From contig JABACO010000017.1 in the NCBI GenBank assembly GCA_013339895.1, positions 5,556,750 through 5,620,749 of the forward strand: DNA of 64,000 nt. The letters run 5' to 3'. Of the stretch, positions 1 to 11,290 are shown one piece after another. The notes under the pieces were generated by a model. It saw only the letters and a program-made list of their open reading frames with translations, was not told where the DNA came from and did no database searches. This stretch comes from Ephydatia muelleri. Its lineage: Eukaryota; Porifera; Demospongiae; Spongillida; Spongillidae. Made by a program: the position numbers and the translations under genes. Position 1 is the first letter of the stretch, and each line of letters starts with the position of its first letter.

Positions 1-540
1 TACAACAGCTTTGTATTAAAGTCAAGCAGGTTTGGTACACAGATGATGCAGTGGGAGCATCCTCTTGCGGTGACTTGAGGGCTTAGTGGGATTCACTGCT
101 TATGGTTGGAAAGAGCTATGGATACTACCCAAATGCAAGCGAGACTCATCTGATTGTGAACTTTGTATGCGGACAGCGACATTTGGGAGCAGCTATAGGA
201 TCCAGCATACACATCCAGCAGTATGGAAATGATGAGGTGCAGACATGGGTACAAGAAATCCGTTGTTTAGCTGATATTGCCACCTCCCAACCACATGCCG
301 CATATGCAGTCCATGGTGTCTCCAGTTATTGGAACTTCTTGTCAAGAACAATTCCACACATTAGTAGACTCTATCAACCCTTGGAAAATGTCATTCATCA
401 AGTTTTCATTCCATCCCTGACTGGTCACCCTCACTGCTTATAAAGCTGATTAGAGATTTACTTGCTCTCCCAGCAACATGATGTTTACAAGTGGGGTGAT
501 CAGTTTTACTGATGATTGAAAATTTGGGTCTGCTGTCTCC
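1..540 (+). mobile_element. Non-LTR-type reverse transcriptase fragment (family 2)
   Basis: Forward-strand coding debris that enters from the left edge. A WYTDDA motif at about 33-50 is the YxDD catalytic site of a reverse transcriptase. It is followed by a YGYYPN segment, RHLGAAIG, SQPHAAYA and FIPSLTG blocks (102-443) that match the post-palm region of RTs common in marine-invertebrate genomes, as I recall them. The reading frame is interrupted, so this is a decayed copy. The 5' part lies outside the window. The coding resemblance fades after about 500, where the sequence passes into three copies of a 19-bp repeat (TGGATTGATTAGTCCTAAA-like, 541-596). The C-terminal part of the same family appears separately at 9418-9873, 23640-24000 and 48829-49260. 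Assignment to a named LINE clade cannot be made by eye. Confidence 0.7.
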
Positions 541-1156
541 ACTGGATTGATTAGTCCTAAATGGATTGATTAGTCCTAAATGGATTGATTAGTCTTAGCT
601 CCCCCCTCCCCAAAAAAATATAGAGAGCCAATTTCAGGAGCGTTAGCTAGAGTGCTGCAGGCAAGAACCCTAGCTCTCGCTGCTAAAATTATTTGCGATG
701 CTCCCAAGTCCCAACATTATTCATCTTAGCACACATACAGGCTATCAGTACCAAGGAACAGCTGAAAATCTGCACTGACCATGCAATAAACATAAATAAT
801 CTGCTGTGTACCAGGATTAATAGGATCAAAACACCAAAGAACCATCGAACCACAAAAAGCTTGTAAAAAGTGAAACAGATAGTAACAATTCACTTGAGTA
901 ATAGCTGCTTTGTTGATGCAAAGTGATTTCTTTTGATGCATGCACATAGACAGTTCGTCACATAAATGTATAATCAATTATTATTTTTTGCATAATGTAC
1001 ATGTATGGTCATAATTTTAAGGAGGGGAGCAAAAATAATAATTGAAAACCAACCCTTGCTTATTCTTCAACACTTCAAAGCACTTGGGGGTGACAAGACA
1101 TGGCCTGAACCCTCATGATGTTTAGAGAACTGTTTTTCATTCCTCTTTGTGAACGT

Positions 1157-1264
1157 TGTAAGGACCAAGCCATGCACGGCTGTTACAGTTTATCCTGCTC
1201 AACCTGATCATGCATAATGGCAGAATAATTCTTTAGCTGCAACAGCCATAGCTTGGTCCTTACA
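1157..1264. repeat. Short hairpin element (MITE-like)
   Basis: Inverted arms of about 31 bp: TGTAAGGACCAAGC at 1157 pairs with GCTTGGTCCTTACA ending at 1264, and the match continues inward with a few mismatches (GGCTGTTACAG against CTGCAACAGCC). The total length is about 108 bp. I saw no clear target-site duplication. Confidence 0.6.
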
Positions 1265-2401
1265 CAGTGGTTGAGTCACTTGGAAAGGGACGATATACAT
1301 TATTGATCTAATCCAAAGAATGAGAGGAAGCTTAGAAAATCGATTAAAATCTGTCAGCTCAAACTTTTCCATGTGTGCCGGTGAGAGGGAAACAAGCAAA
1401 ATCCATGCACAAGAGGACCGATTGTTCCAACCTTTAGTGGCTGAAGATGTAAACAACAAATAAATAATGTATTCGTAAAAAAGTTACTTTGCCTTTGTAG
1501 TATTTTGTTTTTGTTTATCATAGTCCTGTGTATATCGTTGTCTATATTATTTTTGCAACAATTTCTTCAGTTGTCTCAATCTTCTCCCTTCTTCCAGTTC
1601 ATAACTGTTAGATAAACTTCTCTGTCGTGGTTCATTTTCAATACCGGTAGGAAGAACAGCTTTCCTGTAACTGCATATCATATACTACCGGTATGCAGGA
1701 ATGAGGCCAGACCCTTTGATGTCTTGTCTTTCAGTTGAGCTCCAGTTCAGGCCATTTTGAAAATCACAATGTTTCCATTGCTTGATAAGGTCTTGGGGGA
1801 GAGGTCCACTACATTTGAATACATTTTGCAAAATGAAAAGCGAAGCATTACCATTATGTGGCGTAAAATGTCCCAGATAGTGTTTGGGACTGCAGTTTGT
1901 GTTGGTATGTAGCACTTACATAATACATATTAAAATGAAACAATGTTGAGAGATATGATCAACATGTTCTAGAATCACTAGCTTAAATATTTCAATCACC
2001 ATGCACACAACACAAATTAAACAAACAAAATAACACACAAACACACACACACACACAAGCAAGAAAAAACCCTCTACCTTTGCTTTTTTTTGTGTGCATT
2101 CCCAAGGCTCTTGAATAGGATCAACTTACTTTGCTGCATATAATATACAGCTCCGAGGGTAAGTTGAAAAAGAGTGAGCAAAACAGACTTACACTCACAA
2201 AAGACTGACGCACACTCTAATACACACATACACGCACACACACACTGATACACACACCACATGTGCATTCACACAAATCTCTAACACCACTTGAATGCCC
2301 AAAACCTGATAAATTTGTTGAAAGAACTTTTTCGTTCCATCAGTTTTATTGTACTAGACACATGATTTAAAAACATACATTTTCCATCACAAGTTGAATC
2401 A

Positions 2402-2403
<2 letters not shown>

Positions 2404-2476
<73 letters not shown>
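2404..2476. repeat. (CA)n microsatellite
   Basis: Uninterrupted CA dinucleotide run of about 36 units. Open frames crossing it code only for Cys/Val or His/Thr repeats and are artefacts. Confidence 0.95.
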
Positions 2477-2478
<2 letters not shown>

Positions 2479-2811
2479 CAAGCTAAACACAACATTATTA
2501 ACATATTCAAATAATGTATAATGCAACGTCGCTTTCTGTACATACATGAAGCAACTTTATATCATACAAGTACATGTAGTTAAACATACATCATTTGGCT
2601 TGCCTTTTGTACCTTACTTCCAGAAGGGCGGAACCTGTAGATTTGCGCCTTCATATTATTCATCCATATTGCTGTGAGTATTAATAAGCATGCTGAACTC
2701 TGGAGTTGAGTTTCTCTGCAAACCCTTTGGTTTGTGGATGGTATGGTGATCATGTTCGATTCCAAATATCATCTTTCAATTGGGTCTTAACATTGATGAC
2801 AAATTCCCGAC

Positions 2812-2814
<3 letters not shown>

Positions 2815-2891
<77 letters not shown>

Positions 2892-2975
2892 AAGAGAGAG
2901 AGAGAGGGGGGGGAGGGGGAGAGACAGAGAGGGAGGGAAGGAGGAGGGAGGAGGGATGGAGGAAGGGAGGATAGA
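2815..2975. repeat. GA-rich homopurine tract
   Basis: A long (GA)n array grading into GGGGA and GGAA-rich sequence. It is almost purely purine on the + strand for over 100 bases. Frames across it (Arg-Glu or Ser-Leu repeats) are artefacts. Such mirror-like homopurine tracts can adopt triplex DNA in vitro. Confidence 0.95.
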
Positions 2976-3875
2976 GATGAAAAAAGTGACAAAACTCACA
3001 AAATGTGTTGTAGCATGTACATAATGTACATATATGCTAATACATAATAGTATTTATCCTCTCAACTCAATTATACACATAGTATAACTGCCTTTTATAA
3101 TTACCTAGTGCTTCCAGACTTCAGCCCAAATGGGTATTGGATGTAGAACCGATCCAGGCTTAGTAAACTTATTTTTATACTGGCATCTTTTGCAATAGTC
3201 ATTTTGGGTCCCCAGTAAAACCTTGCAGTAATCTCCACAATAGCTATAAACAACTTCAAATGTGGAGCAGGCATTTTGTAACAGATTCTGCACACTCACA
3301 AAGTCGCCCATGAATAATGTAGCAACTGTGCTTGATTGGTAACTATCATTATAATTATGATAATAATTTGTTTGACAAAAGTTCTATTCCCTGTAATGGG
3401 AAAGTGTGTTAAATCGGTACTCTTTGCACAGTTCATGCATAAATCCTGCAATATTCGGATGAGATGCTGATTTATTCACTGCTAATATAATAATTCTTAT
3501 ACTATACCACCTATGGATATAATTAAAAGCTGAACACATTCAGAAATGGCCCATACATAGGTGATCATCTTGGTTTTTTGTTGTTGTTGTTTGTTTTTTT
3601 TTTTCAAATTAAACTTTAAACTGTGTACCAATATTATGATGTGTGGACTTCATAAAATTATAATAAGAGTACAATAGGAATGGACAATGGAGCAGGGTTG
3701 CCCAGTGTCTCATCCTGAACTTCATTATTGTTGTATGTTTATCTTTTAATTTTTCTAAGCGTTAACATTAACCATTCTTTAACTAATTAGCAGTGTAACG
3801 TAATCACGTGCTATACACACACGACAGACTCACGCGACTTGTCTGTGTATTATTGTTATTATCTAGTCGCTGAAG

Positions 3876-5705
3876 ATGCGGGCGTTAAAATGCAATTGCT
3901 GCGTCAAGGAGAGCCGCGCTAAGAACGCTCCGGAAACCATCAGCATAGTCATCGGATTCTTCTTTTTCATTAACTACATCGTGGGAGTGGGATTTCTAGG
4001 GATCCCTTCGGTGTTTAGAGGAGCCGGCCTCCTCACCGCCCTGTTGACACTTCTGGCCATCTCGCTGCTCGCTTGGACTACCATCACATGGCTGCTCGAG
4101 GTGATGTCACGAGCCCAGGTGAGCGTCTTTCGTACATGTACAGCGGCGTCGGTACACTTAATGGGGGGGGACGGAAAACACCATACATGAAACAGACTTT
4201 TCCATGTATGGTCATAATGGTGAATAATATGCTTTTTCGCTTTCCATGTATGGTGTAATTTTCCGCCCTCTTCTATTAAGGGTGTTCTGATGTACAGTGT
4301 ACATGTATGTGCAGTTACATTAAATAGATGCCACGACATGCTTTATAAGGAATATCATAGCACACTAGTTTCTCTCTCTCTTATAGGCGATTGAAGACAT
4401 CAGCACTAAGCCTGCTGGTGAGCAATTGGTACATTTCCCCAACTTTAGGTTAGATGCAGCGAGAAAATTTGAGCAAGCCGAGCTGTGTGAGATATTCGTT
4501 CACAAAGGGCTGAAATACTTCTACACCCTCATCATCTCCATCTGCCTGCTCTCAGCTTTATGGGCGTACTGTACCGTTGCAGGTCAAGCCTGGTCCATTA
4601 ATCTTCCCCTCCACTTTGGCCCGTTCAACTCATGCGCCAACGATTCACTTTTCGACAATACATTCGCTCCCGAGGATGGTGGCTGTCTTGCCTCGTACCG
4701 CTTCTGCGTGTTCCTGTTCGCCATGATCGTCATCCCTCTGTCCCTGCTGGACCTCCGAGAGCAGAGCATCGTCCAGACCGCGCTGGGGATTGCCAGGTTC
4801 ACGCTGATAGGGTCCATACTACTTTACTGCATGGTCAAGATGATACAGGACGCATGTGCACCTGATTCGTCACCAGAAGAAAGCAATTGTACGGCAATTG
4901 ACACTCATTCCCTTACAAAATTTGATTTCAAGAAATTCCTTGCGGCCATTCCTGTATTTCTGTATGCTCAGACACTCCATCCAGGTGTTGTGGCACTCTC
5001 ACACCCAATCAGGCAGAAGAAGCAGCTGCGATGGTTGGTGCTGATCGTTCTACTGACAACTACAATATTGTACACCATTCTGGGGACAATGATATCCTTG
5101 TGGTTTGGAGATGGCACCCTGGGCATGGCCACACTGAACTGGGTAAGTGCCTACGAAGCCACATTTATGCCCGTGGTACATGGTGTCCACACCATAGTTA
5201 ACCTTTTTGTCTGCAGTTCTGGGATGAGTGTATTACATGCATAATATAACGGACAAAGTGGAGTAATGCTTGACCATTTTGATGGCTATTGTCCTGGGCG
5301 TACCTCACAAGGCACACTTGTACACAGCAGGGCACATACGCTCTGCCATTTCACCAAAACATGCATCTGTACACTGTAGGAGGCATCCAATGGTGATGGC
5401 TTTGGTTTTATTTCACCTGGTCAGATTCCTAGGATGGTGGCCATTTGCTGACCTTCAGGCGTGTTCTCTTCTAGTAGAGGCTTTTGAATGGTTTGAAAAG
5501 CGATTAAATTAAAGCAGCTGTTCTAATTCACTTTCAAAGTTAATGTAATAAATGGTGTTGCTTTTAAAGCATTGAAAATACAATGTACCTTCCTGTACTT
5601 CACATACAGTAAATATCAGTCTATTGGATGGGAGAGGGGTGATGAGTGGGGAGCAAAAATAAAGATGGTTTAGATATGAAATTCTTCATCTTATCAAAGT
5701 TTACC

Positions 5706-5793
<88 letters not shown>

Positions 5794-6185
5794 CAGGTGC
5801 ATGCTAACATTGGACAATTAGTAAGGGCTAATTATTGTACAGCCTACAGCCTAATTAGCATTACATTATTGCGTATTTTGGTATAGTAGTCATGCTGATG
5901 GAAGGGGGTTACCACTGGTAAAAGCTGGGTAGTGACAAAGGTATTAACTTCACTTACTTTATGAGATCTAGATGAAGCAATACTTGTTGCTGTCACCCTA
6001 ACATAAGCAACCAATGAAGCCATTGTCACACAATTTTGAAAAAACGCAGGCAGTGATCCAAATAACTTATAATGCAGCCAAAGAGGGTTAAAGTTAGAAT
6101 CACACACACACCACGCACGCACACACACCACGCACACACACACACCACGCACACGCACGCAACACGCGCACACACACACACACAC

Positions 6186-6219
<34 letters not shown>

Positions 6220-7751
6220 TGCACACACAACACACACACACACACACACACACGTACACACAACACACACACACACACACACACACACAGGGAGTACAGT
6301 TGCTTTTACTGGATTAGTAAATACGTGCGTGGTGTGCAAACAAAACAAGTGAGTCCAGAACGATTAGCGAGAGGAAAGAGCCAAGTGTGATATAAGCAGA
6401 TGCTGTATTCTAAATCTAATATGCGCACTTTTGTTGATGTAAGGCCTGGGGATTGCTGTACCATGATTAACGTGGCATTAAGCGATGTAACACGTTTAAA
6501 CTGCCAAAATTTCACCAGAGCTTTCTACTTTCCCCAACACTTCGACATTCACATATACGTGTACTTGACACTTTAACTGGTATTGCACACATACACACAC
6601 CTTCAGCTCCCATTAACTGGTATTGCACACATACACACACCTTCAGCTCCCATTAACTGGTATTGCACACATACACACACCTTCAGCTCCCATTAACTGG
6701 TATTGCACACATACACACACCTTCAGCTCCCATTAACTGGTATTGCACACATACACACACCTTCAGCTCCCCATTGTATTGTGTTACACCACACTGTACC
6801 AAGTTTGTGAGTGTACAATGTACAAGTCTGTGCACCAACATTACACAGATTATGAACAACACACTATAAATATTTTTCTGATTTGCATGGCTTGCTGCCA
6901 ATGTTGTGATAAGGAGATGAAATTAAAACCCACTTGTTTGTATAGCCAGAAAAACAGGATCTCTTCATTGTCATCACAATCCCATCACCTTTCCACATCA
7001 ACGGACATATATTGAGGGAAACTGGATGGTGTGTGATTATTACATGTACAATTGAAGTTGAAACTGTCTGTACCGAAACATTCAGATTTGTGTTTTCATT
7101 ATGTAGTGTCTTCTATGCTTGCATGTGTGATTGTTATTGATGTTTCTTCCCACGGTTTAGTTTCCATCCACAAAGCCTGGACACTCCATACAGCTGCGCA
7201 TGCTGTCCTACCTCATCGTTCTCTTCCCTTCCCTCGATGTCTGCACCACCTACCCACTCCTGGTCTACACCCTTGTCAACAACTTCTTCCTGATCTTCAT
7301 GGGGAGAGACACCTCTCAAACCTCACATGCGTACGAGTGGTGGATACGTCTTGGCATGAAGGCTGTGATTGCTGTGCTGCCCATCATGTGTGCCATGTTT
7401 GTTGCAAACCTCCTCTATGTATTGACATACGGTGGCCTGGTGACATTCTTCAACTTCTTCTTCTTTCCAGCTGTCCTTCAACTAGCCTCACAATGGAAGT
7501 GTATAAAAGTGTTTGGAAATCAACAAGCCCTGCTCTGCAATGAAGGCGCTACAGATGAAACTGCAGATGACGAAAATGCACCCCTCATGGGAGTGAAAAG
7601 TGCTAAGCAACGTGCTTGTGGTGTTCAGGCTGTGTACACCACACCCTACTCCATCCCAGGACTGAGTCACCCTATTGCAGTACTGCTTGTCTCTGTTGTG
7701 GGTTTAGTGTTGTTTACGTTGGCATTTGTTGGTGCAGTAGAGAATTACTAG
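3876..7751 (+). CDS. Amino-acid-transporter-like membrane protein, copy A
   Basis: Three exons inferred from splice signals: 3876-4118, 4387-5142 and 7161-7751. All introns are phase 0 (CAG|GTGAGC, TGG|GTAAGT; acceptors TTATAG and GTTTAG). The spliced protein is 529 residues. Exon 1 holds the first two hydrophobic segments, with IVGVGFLGIP in the first, as in the Aa_trans (SLC36/SLC38) superfamily. The RKFEQAELCE motif and the 'LLDLREQ' segment recall TMEM104-like members. Roughly ten to eleven hydrophobic segments are visible. A soluble loop with Cys residues and NDS and NCT sequons (exon 2) suggests a glycosylated lumenal or extracellular loop. The family moves amino acids across plasma or lysosomal membranes; the substrate here is unknown. 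The start was chosen at 3876 because the next in-frame Met lies inside the transmembrane domain. The exon plan is shared with the copies at 12784-17662 and 62262. Confidence 0.85.
5708..5792. repeat. (TG)n microsatellite in intron 2 of transporter A
   Basis: Pure TG run of about 42 units inside intron 2 (5143-7160). A second CA-rich imperfect array lies at 6100-6289 in the same intron. Confidence 0.95.
6100..6289. repeat. Imperfect CA-rich array
   Basis: CACACA runs with interspersed CACGCA and AACACA units, within intron 2 of transporter A. The long open frames on both strands here are repeat artefacts. Confidence 0.9.
6573..6775 (+). repeat. 40-bp minisatellite, about five copies
   Basis: The unit starts TATTGCACACATACACACAC and continues CTTCAGCTCCCATTAACTGG. 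Copies begin at 6581, 6621, 6661, 6701 and 6741 and are essentially identical, which implies recent expansion. It sits in intron 2 of transporter A. Confidence 0.95.
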
Positions 7752-9060
7752 AGAATGTGCTACAAACATGCATCGTTTTTTGAAAAGGGTTATTGGCATG
7801 TGGTATATGTACATGTACTTTGCACCCTGTATGCTGCATAGCCATGGCTATGCTTCATTGGTGTGGTCCTTCTGCATTACCTGAGTAATGAAAATTCTAG
7901 TACACGATTGGGATCACTGATATTTAGAGTTAGTGTTATGTTATCGCCAAAGCAGATTGGCGCATAGATTAGCCAAAGCTACAGAGAATTCTTATGACAT
8001 CACTCCACTCCAGATGTTTTCTCTGACATGCCAATTACTAATGATAATTATTATTATGGCCATGGTGTAAGTGCCGGCAGCCATGGGTATATAGTGGCTG
8101 AGGTGCATGGCACTGCTGGCAGAGGTGATAAGAATTGCTTTTTCAAGACCACCATCATACTCTTGCTATAGTTTCCTTTTGCCCACACAAAGTTCAGTTC
8201 ACAGAGTATATGAACCATATGCATGCCAGGTAGAGTTTAGGTACAGGTGTAGTTTAATGCTGAGAAATGCACGTGATTATTATGGTTTCTGATTATTCAG
8301 TTATTCGTTATTCGATCAACTGTCCTACAATCAAGAAAATTAATTAATCCAGCTTGCTAATTAACTTTCAATTATTGTATGAAACACTATGGAAAGTTGT
8401 CCCATCATTCTCTTAGTCACAAGAGGAGGGTGAGGGGACACATCTGGCCAAAATGTGGGGGATAGGGCTATGAAGCCATCAATGTACATGTAAGGTTGTG
8501 CAACCATCTAAAGTCACCTCCGCCTCACTCTCATCAGACAAAATGACTTCTGCAAAACAAAGGGATACACGTCCATCCTCTCAGGGCACATGCCACATCA
8601 TTGCAGAATGTTTGGTCTCCTCCCACCTCAGCTACATTAACACAGGTTTGAGCCGCTTCTTGTACAAATTGTGAATTTAGCAGATTGATGGCCTTAGAAG
8701 GACCATGCCGTTTGGCACTAAAATTTCTGTTGGTCTAGATTCGCCATTCAATCGGTAGTAGCTGTACAAAAGGCGGGACGCGAGCTCATTCAATTCTAGC
8801 TATCTCCAGCACGACGAAGTCGAAGTTTCACAAGATTTCCCACACCTTCCGACGAAGGACATGCTCGTCAGTGTAGCGCGCGCGCAGCCCAGAACATCTA
8901 AGGGCATCACAGACCTGTTGTTGCCTCAAACTTCCACTGGCTTCAATACAAGTAGTCCCTCTAAGAAGTCAGTGACCATTCGGGAACGGTCTGACTAGTT
9001 AGCAGACTAAGGTCTCGTTCGTTAACGGAATAAAACAGACAAAATCACTCTACCAACTAA
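7752..9060. other. Intergenic, no gene seen
   Basis: This is the 3' flank of transporter A. No canonical AATAAA was found close to the stop codon. There are no supported open frames; a CG-rich patch (CGCGCGCGC) occurs near 8877. Confidence 0.5.
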
Positions 9061-9069
9061 GGCACCACC

Positions 9070-9185
9070 TAGTCTCGTACCCAGACCCTGATTCCCACAG
9101 CTGCGGGTGGATTACATCACCGCTACGTGAAGAGGTGATGTAATACATCCGCTGCTGTGAAAACATGGGTCTGGGTACGAGACTA
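9070..9185. mobile_element. 116-bp hairpin transposon derivative with 9-bp target duplication
   Basis: A near-perfect palindrome. It begins TAGTCTCGTACCCAGACC and ends with the complement GGTCTGGGTACGAGACTA. It is flanked by perfect 9-bp direct repeats, GGCACCACC at 9061-9069 and 9186-9194. Internal arms carry TGGATTACATCACC and its partner GGTGATGTAAT. The same ends and inner motif recur in the 614-bp element at 31477-32090, so these are two members of one non-autonomous family. A 9-bp duplication is typical of Mutator-like transposons, but the family assignment is inference. Confidence 0.9.
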
Positions 9186-9417
9186 GGCACCACCAACCAT
9201 AGAACCAAGAAGTATTTCAATCTGTCGATCCTTACTATGTCTGGACCTGGTGAGTTGACCCGTGTTGAGTCAAATTAAGCCGCAGGCTCCACTCCTGATG
9301 GTGCCCTACTTTAAGTTTCAATACTCCCTCAAGACTTTGACTCACGTCCGCCGATCCCCAAATTAGATCATGATTAATTAGTAAGAAATTAACTCAGCTG
9401 ACTTTCGACATGCAAAT

Positions 9418-9873
9418 TTGAATGATATCATTGCAGACCCTTTATTGCAGCAAAGATTCCAGCTCACTTGTAACCTCCAAATGTTTTCAGAGCAGATGGA
9501 AAAACATCTGATGGTATTTCTTTCGTTCCTTGGCAGTGTGGTAAGTTGCTCTTATGGGATGCTACATGTTGGGACACTGGCTCTACCTCACCTGCATGTC
9601 CAGTGCTTCTTCAGGTGCCCTGGCAAGGTAGCGGAACAATGTAAACAGCTCAAGTATGGACAACTATCAAAGTACTTTCATTTTGTCCCTCTAGGTGCGA
9701 TTGGGTCGGAGACTCTGGGTTTTTATTTTATTTTAAAGGAGCTGGGTCATCGACTGATTACAGTAACTGGAGACCTCCAGTCATATGAGTTCCTGATACA
9801 GAGCCTATCTGTAGCTATCCAGCGAGGCAATGCCGCAGCTGTGTTGGGAAGCTTGGCCCAATGCCTAGCTTAG
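9418..9873 (+). mobile_element. RT element C-terminal fragment (family 2)
   Basis: An open stretch of 151 codons. Its end (FLIQSLSVAIQRGNAAAVLG) and the LGFYFILKELGHRL segment match the C-terminus typical of family-2 reverse transcriptase elements. Related C-termini lie at 23640-24000 (+) and 48829-49260 (-). It is a remnant with no RT domain attached, not a host gene. Confidence 0.65.
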
Positions 9874-10150
9874 AGCTTCTGTTTACAGTATGTTGTTCGT
9901 TTGTTTTTTATTTTATACATGTGCATGATTATAATGATAATATTATATTTATTTTATGTATGTATCTCTGTGTATCACTTGTATAATTAAATTGTCATAA
10001 TTATAAACTTTATTTTATAATTAACTAAAAGCAAAATAATACATTTATTATTATTATTATTGTATAATGTACATATGCATGAATACAATTATAGGACATA
10101 CAAAACACACGAAAACATGACCAAAACTAAATAACATTTCAGAAATAATC

Positions 10151-11290
10151 TTGAGGGCAATATCTGGACATTATAGCCCTCATATTAGCCCTTACAAGGT
10201 TATTATTCAAATAACATGCGAACTGTTTAGTCCCAATGCAGATACCTTTCAACGTTTCAACTCCTGCATTCCTACATCAACTACACCTAACCTTGAAATT
10301 CTGGGGGCACCAATTGGAAGTCCAGAATTTTGCGGTGACTACATTGAGTCAAAAAGAAAACAGGCTCGTTCTCTTCTCCATCTTTTACCTAAGTTGTGTG
10401 ACCCTCAAGTGTCCATTTTGCTACTTCGCCATTGTGCGAGCTTCTGCAAGCTGTCCCATCTAGTGCATACATTGCATCTGTGTCCAATGCTATCAACATC
10501 ACAAATGCTCCTAATGTGTCTCAAAGTCTCAAAGAGGCTATAGCTTTCTACAACTCAAAGGTTGATCCTGCTGATGCAATGACGTTTGAATCAGTAACTA
10601 GCTCTCCTCCACAGCAGCACCACCTTTCAGGTAAAATCGAAGAAACCTTCTTCAAGACTCTTCTTAATAACAGTAGTGTTTGTACCAGAGCACGACTTAG
10701 AGCAGTGTCAGCCACTAATGCAAATGCCTGGTTGAGAGCTATACCTTCAATACACAGGGACTTAGCTCTGGAGCCTCACGAGATGCAAGTCCTTTTAAAA
10801 TGGTGGCTAGGTATACCTATCTCCTCCACTGACAGTAAATGTTTTCTTTGTTCTAAGACTCTTGATCCAGATGGCCACCATGCTCTTACATGTCGGTCTG
10901 GAGGTGACACCATTGTACGGCACAATAAACTAAGGGACTGTTTTGCCAATCTGTGCTCTAAAGCATGCCTATCTCCTCAACTCCAGGCATAGACTTCTCT
11001 AGACCAGCTGATGTACTGGTGCCAAACTGGTCTCTCTCCCACCCTGCAGCATTTGACCTAAAAGTCATCCATCCGCTAAATACAAATCTCATTCTGGAAG
11101 CGAGTTTGGCTTCAGGCAATTCTGCAGAATGTGGCGAGGTAAGGAAGCATGCCAAAAATGATGAAATGTGTTCAGAGTTGGGCTGGACGTGTATTCCATT
11201 AGTGATGGAAGTTTATGGTGCAAATGGGACTATCTGACAATGAAGCACTGAGCCAAATCTACTGCCTGCTGGGTGTCACGTTAATGCGGC
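10151..11290 (+). mobile_element. RT element fragment, family 1, copy 1
   Basis: Colinear with the minus-strand copies at 33359-34330 and 41572-44025. In order: LEILGAPIGSPEFC and LLHLLPKLCDPQ blocks (10290-10410), an LKWWLGIPIS block, a likely zinc-binding CFLCSKTLDPDGHHALTC with RHNKLRD (10800-10940), and RPADVLVPNWS...AAFDLKVIHPL (11005-11075). The last resembles a PD-(D/E)XK nuclease-like segment, then LGWTCIPLVMEVYG. The reading frame is broken in several places and the RT palm is absent. Family-1 elements look like non-LTR retroelements by their GVQQGDPLGP RT motif (seen in the copy at 43.2 kb). Confidence 0.75.

Larger units (their letters stand above)
541..3840. other. Non-coding stretch with simple repeats
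   Basis: I see no convincing gene here. Open frames are short and lack splice context. The stretch holds a 19-bp tandem repeat (541-596), a small hairpin element (1157-1264), CA-rich patches around 2040 and 2230, a long CA array (2404-2476) and a GA/G-rich homopurine tract (2815-2975). The end of the stretch should include the promoter of the transporter gene that starts at 3876, but no TATA box is obvious. Confidence 0.6.

Noticed and set aside
2281-2547. Cys/Val-repeat open frames over the CA array, and similar frames at 5844-6348, 16834-17462 and 31622-31922
   Set aside because: They are stop-free only because CA/TG repeats lack stop codons; there is no splice or start context.
2750-2999. 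Ser/Leu or Arg/Glu repeat frames on both strands
   Set aside because: Translation of a GA microsatellite.
9036-9069. tRNA-like box A (complement TGCCTTAGTTGGTAGAGTG) suggesting a tRNA or tRNA-derived SINE
   Set aside because: No convincing box B or cloverleaf could be found, and the hairpin element interrupts the site. It could be SINE debris but is not supported.
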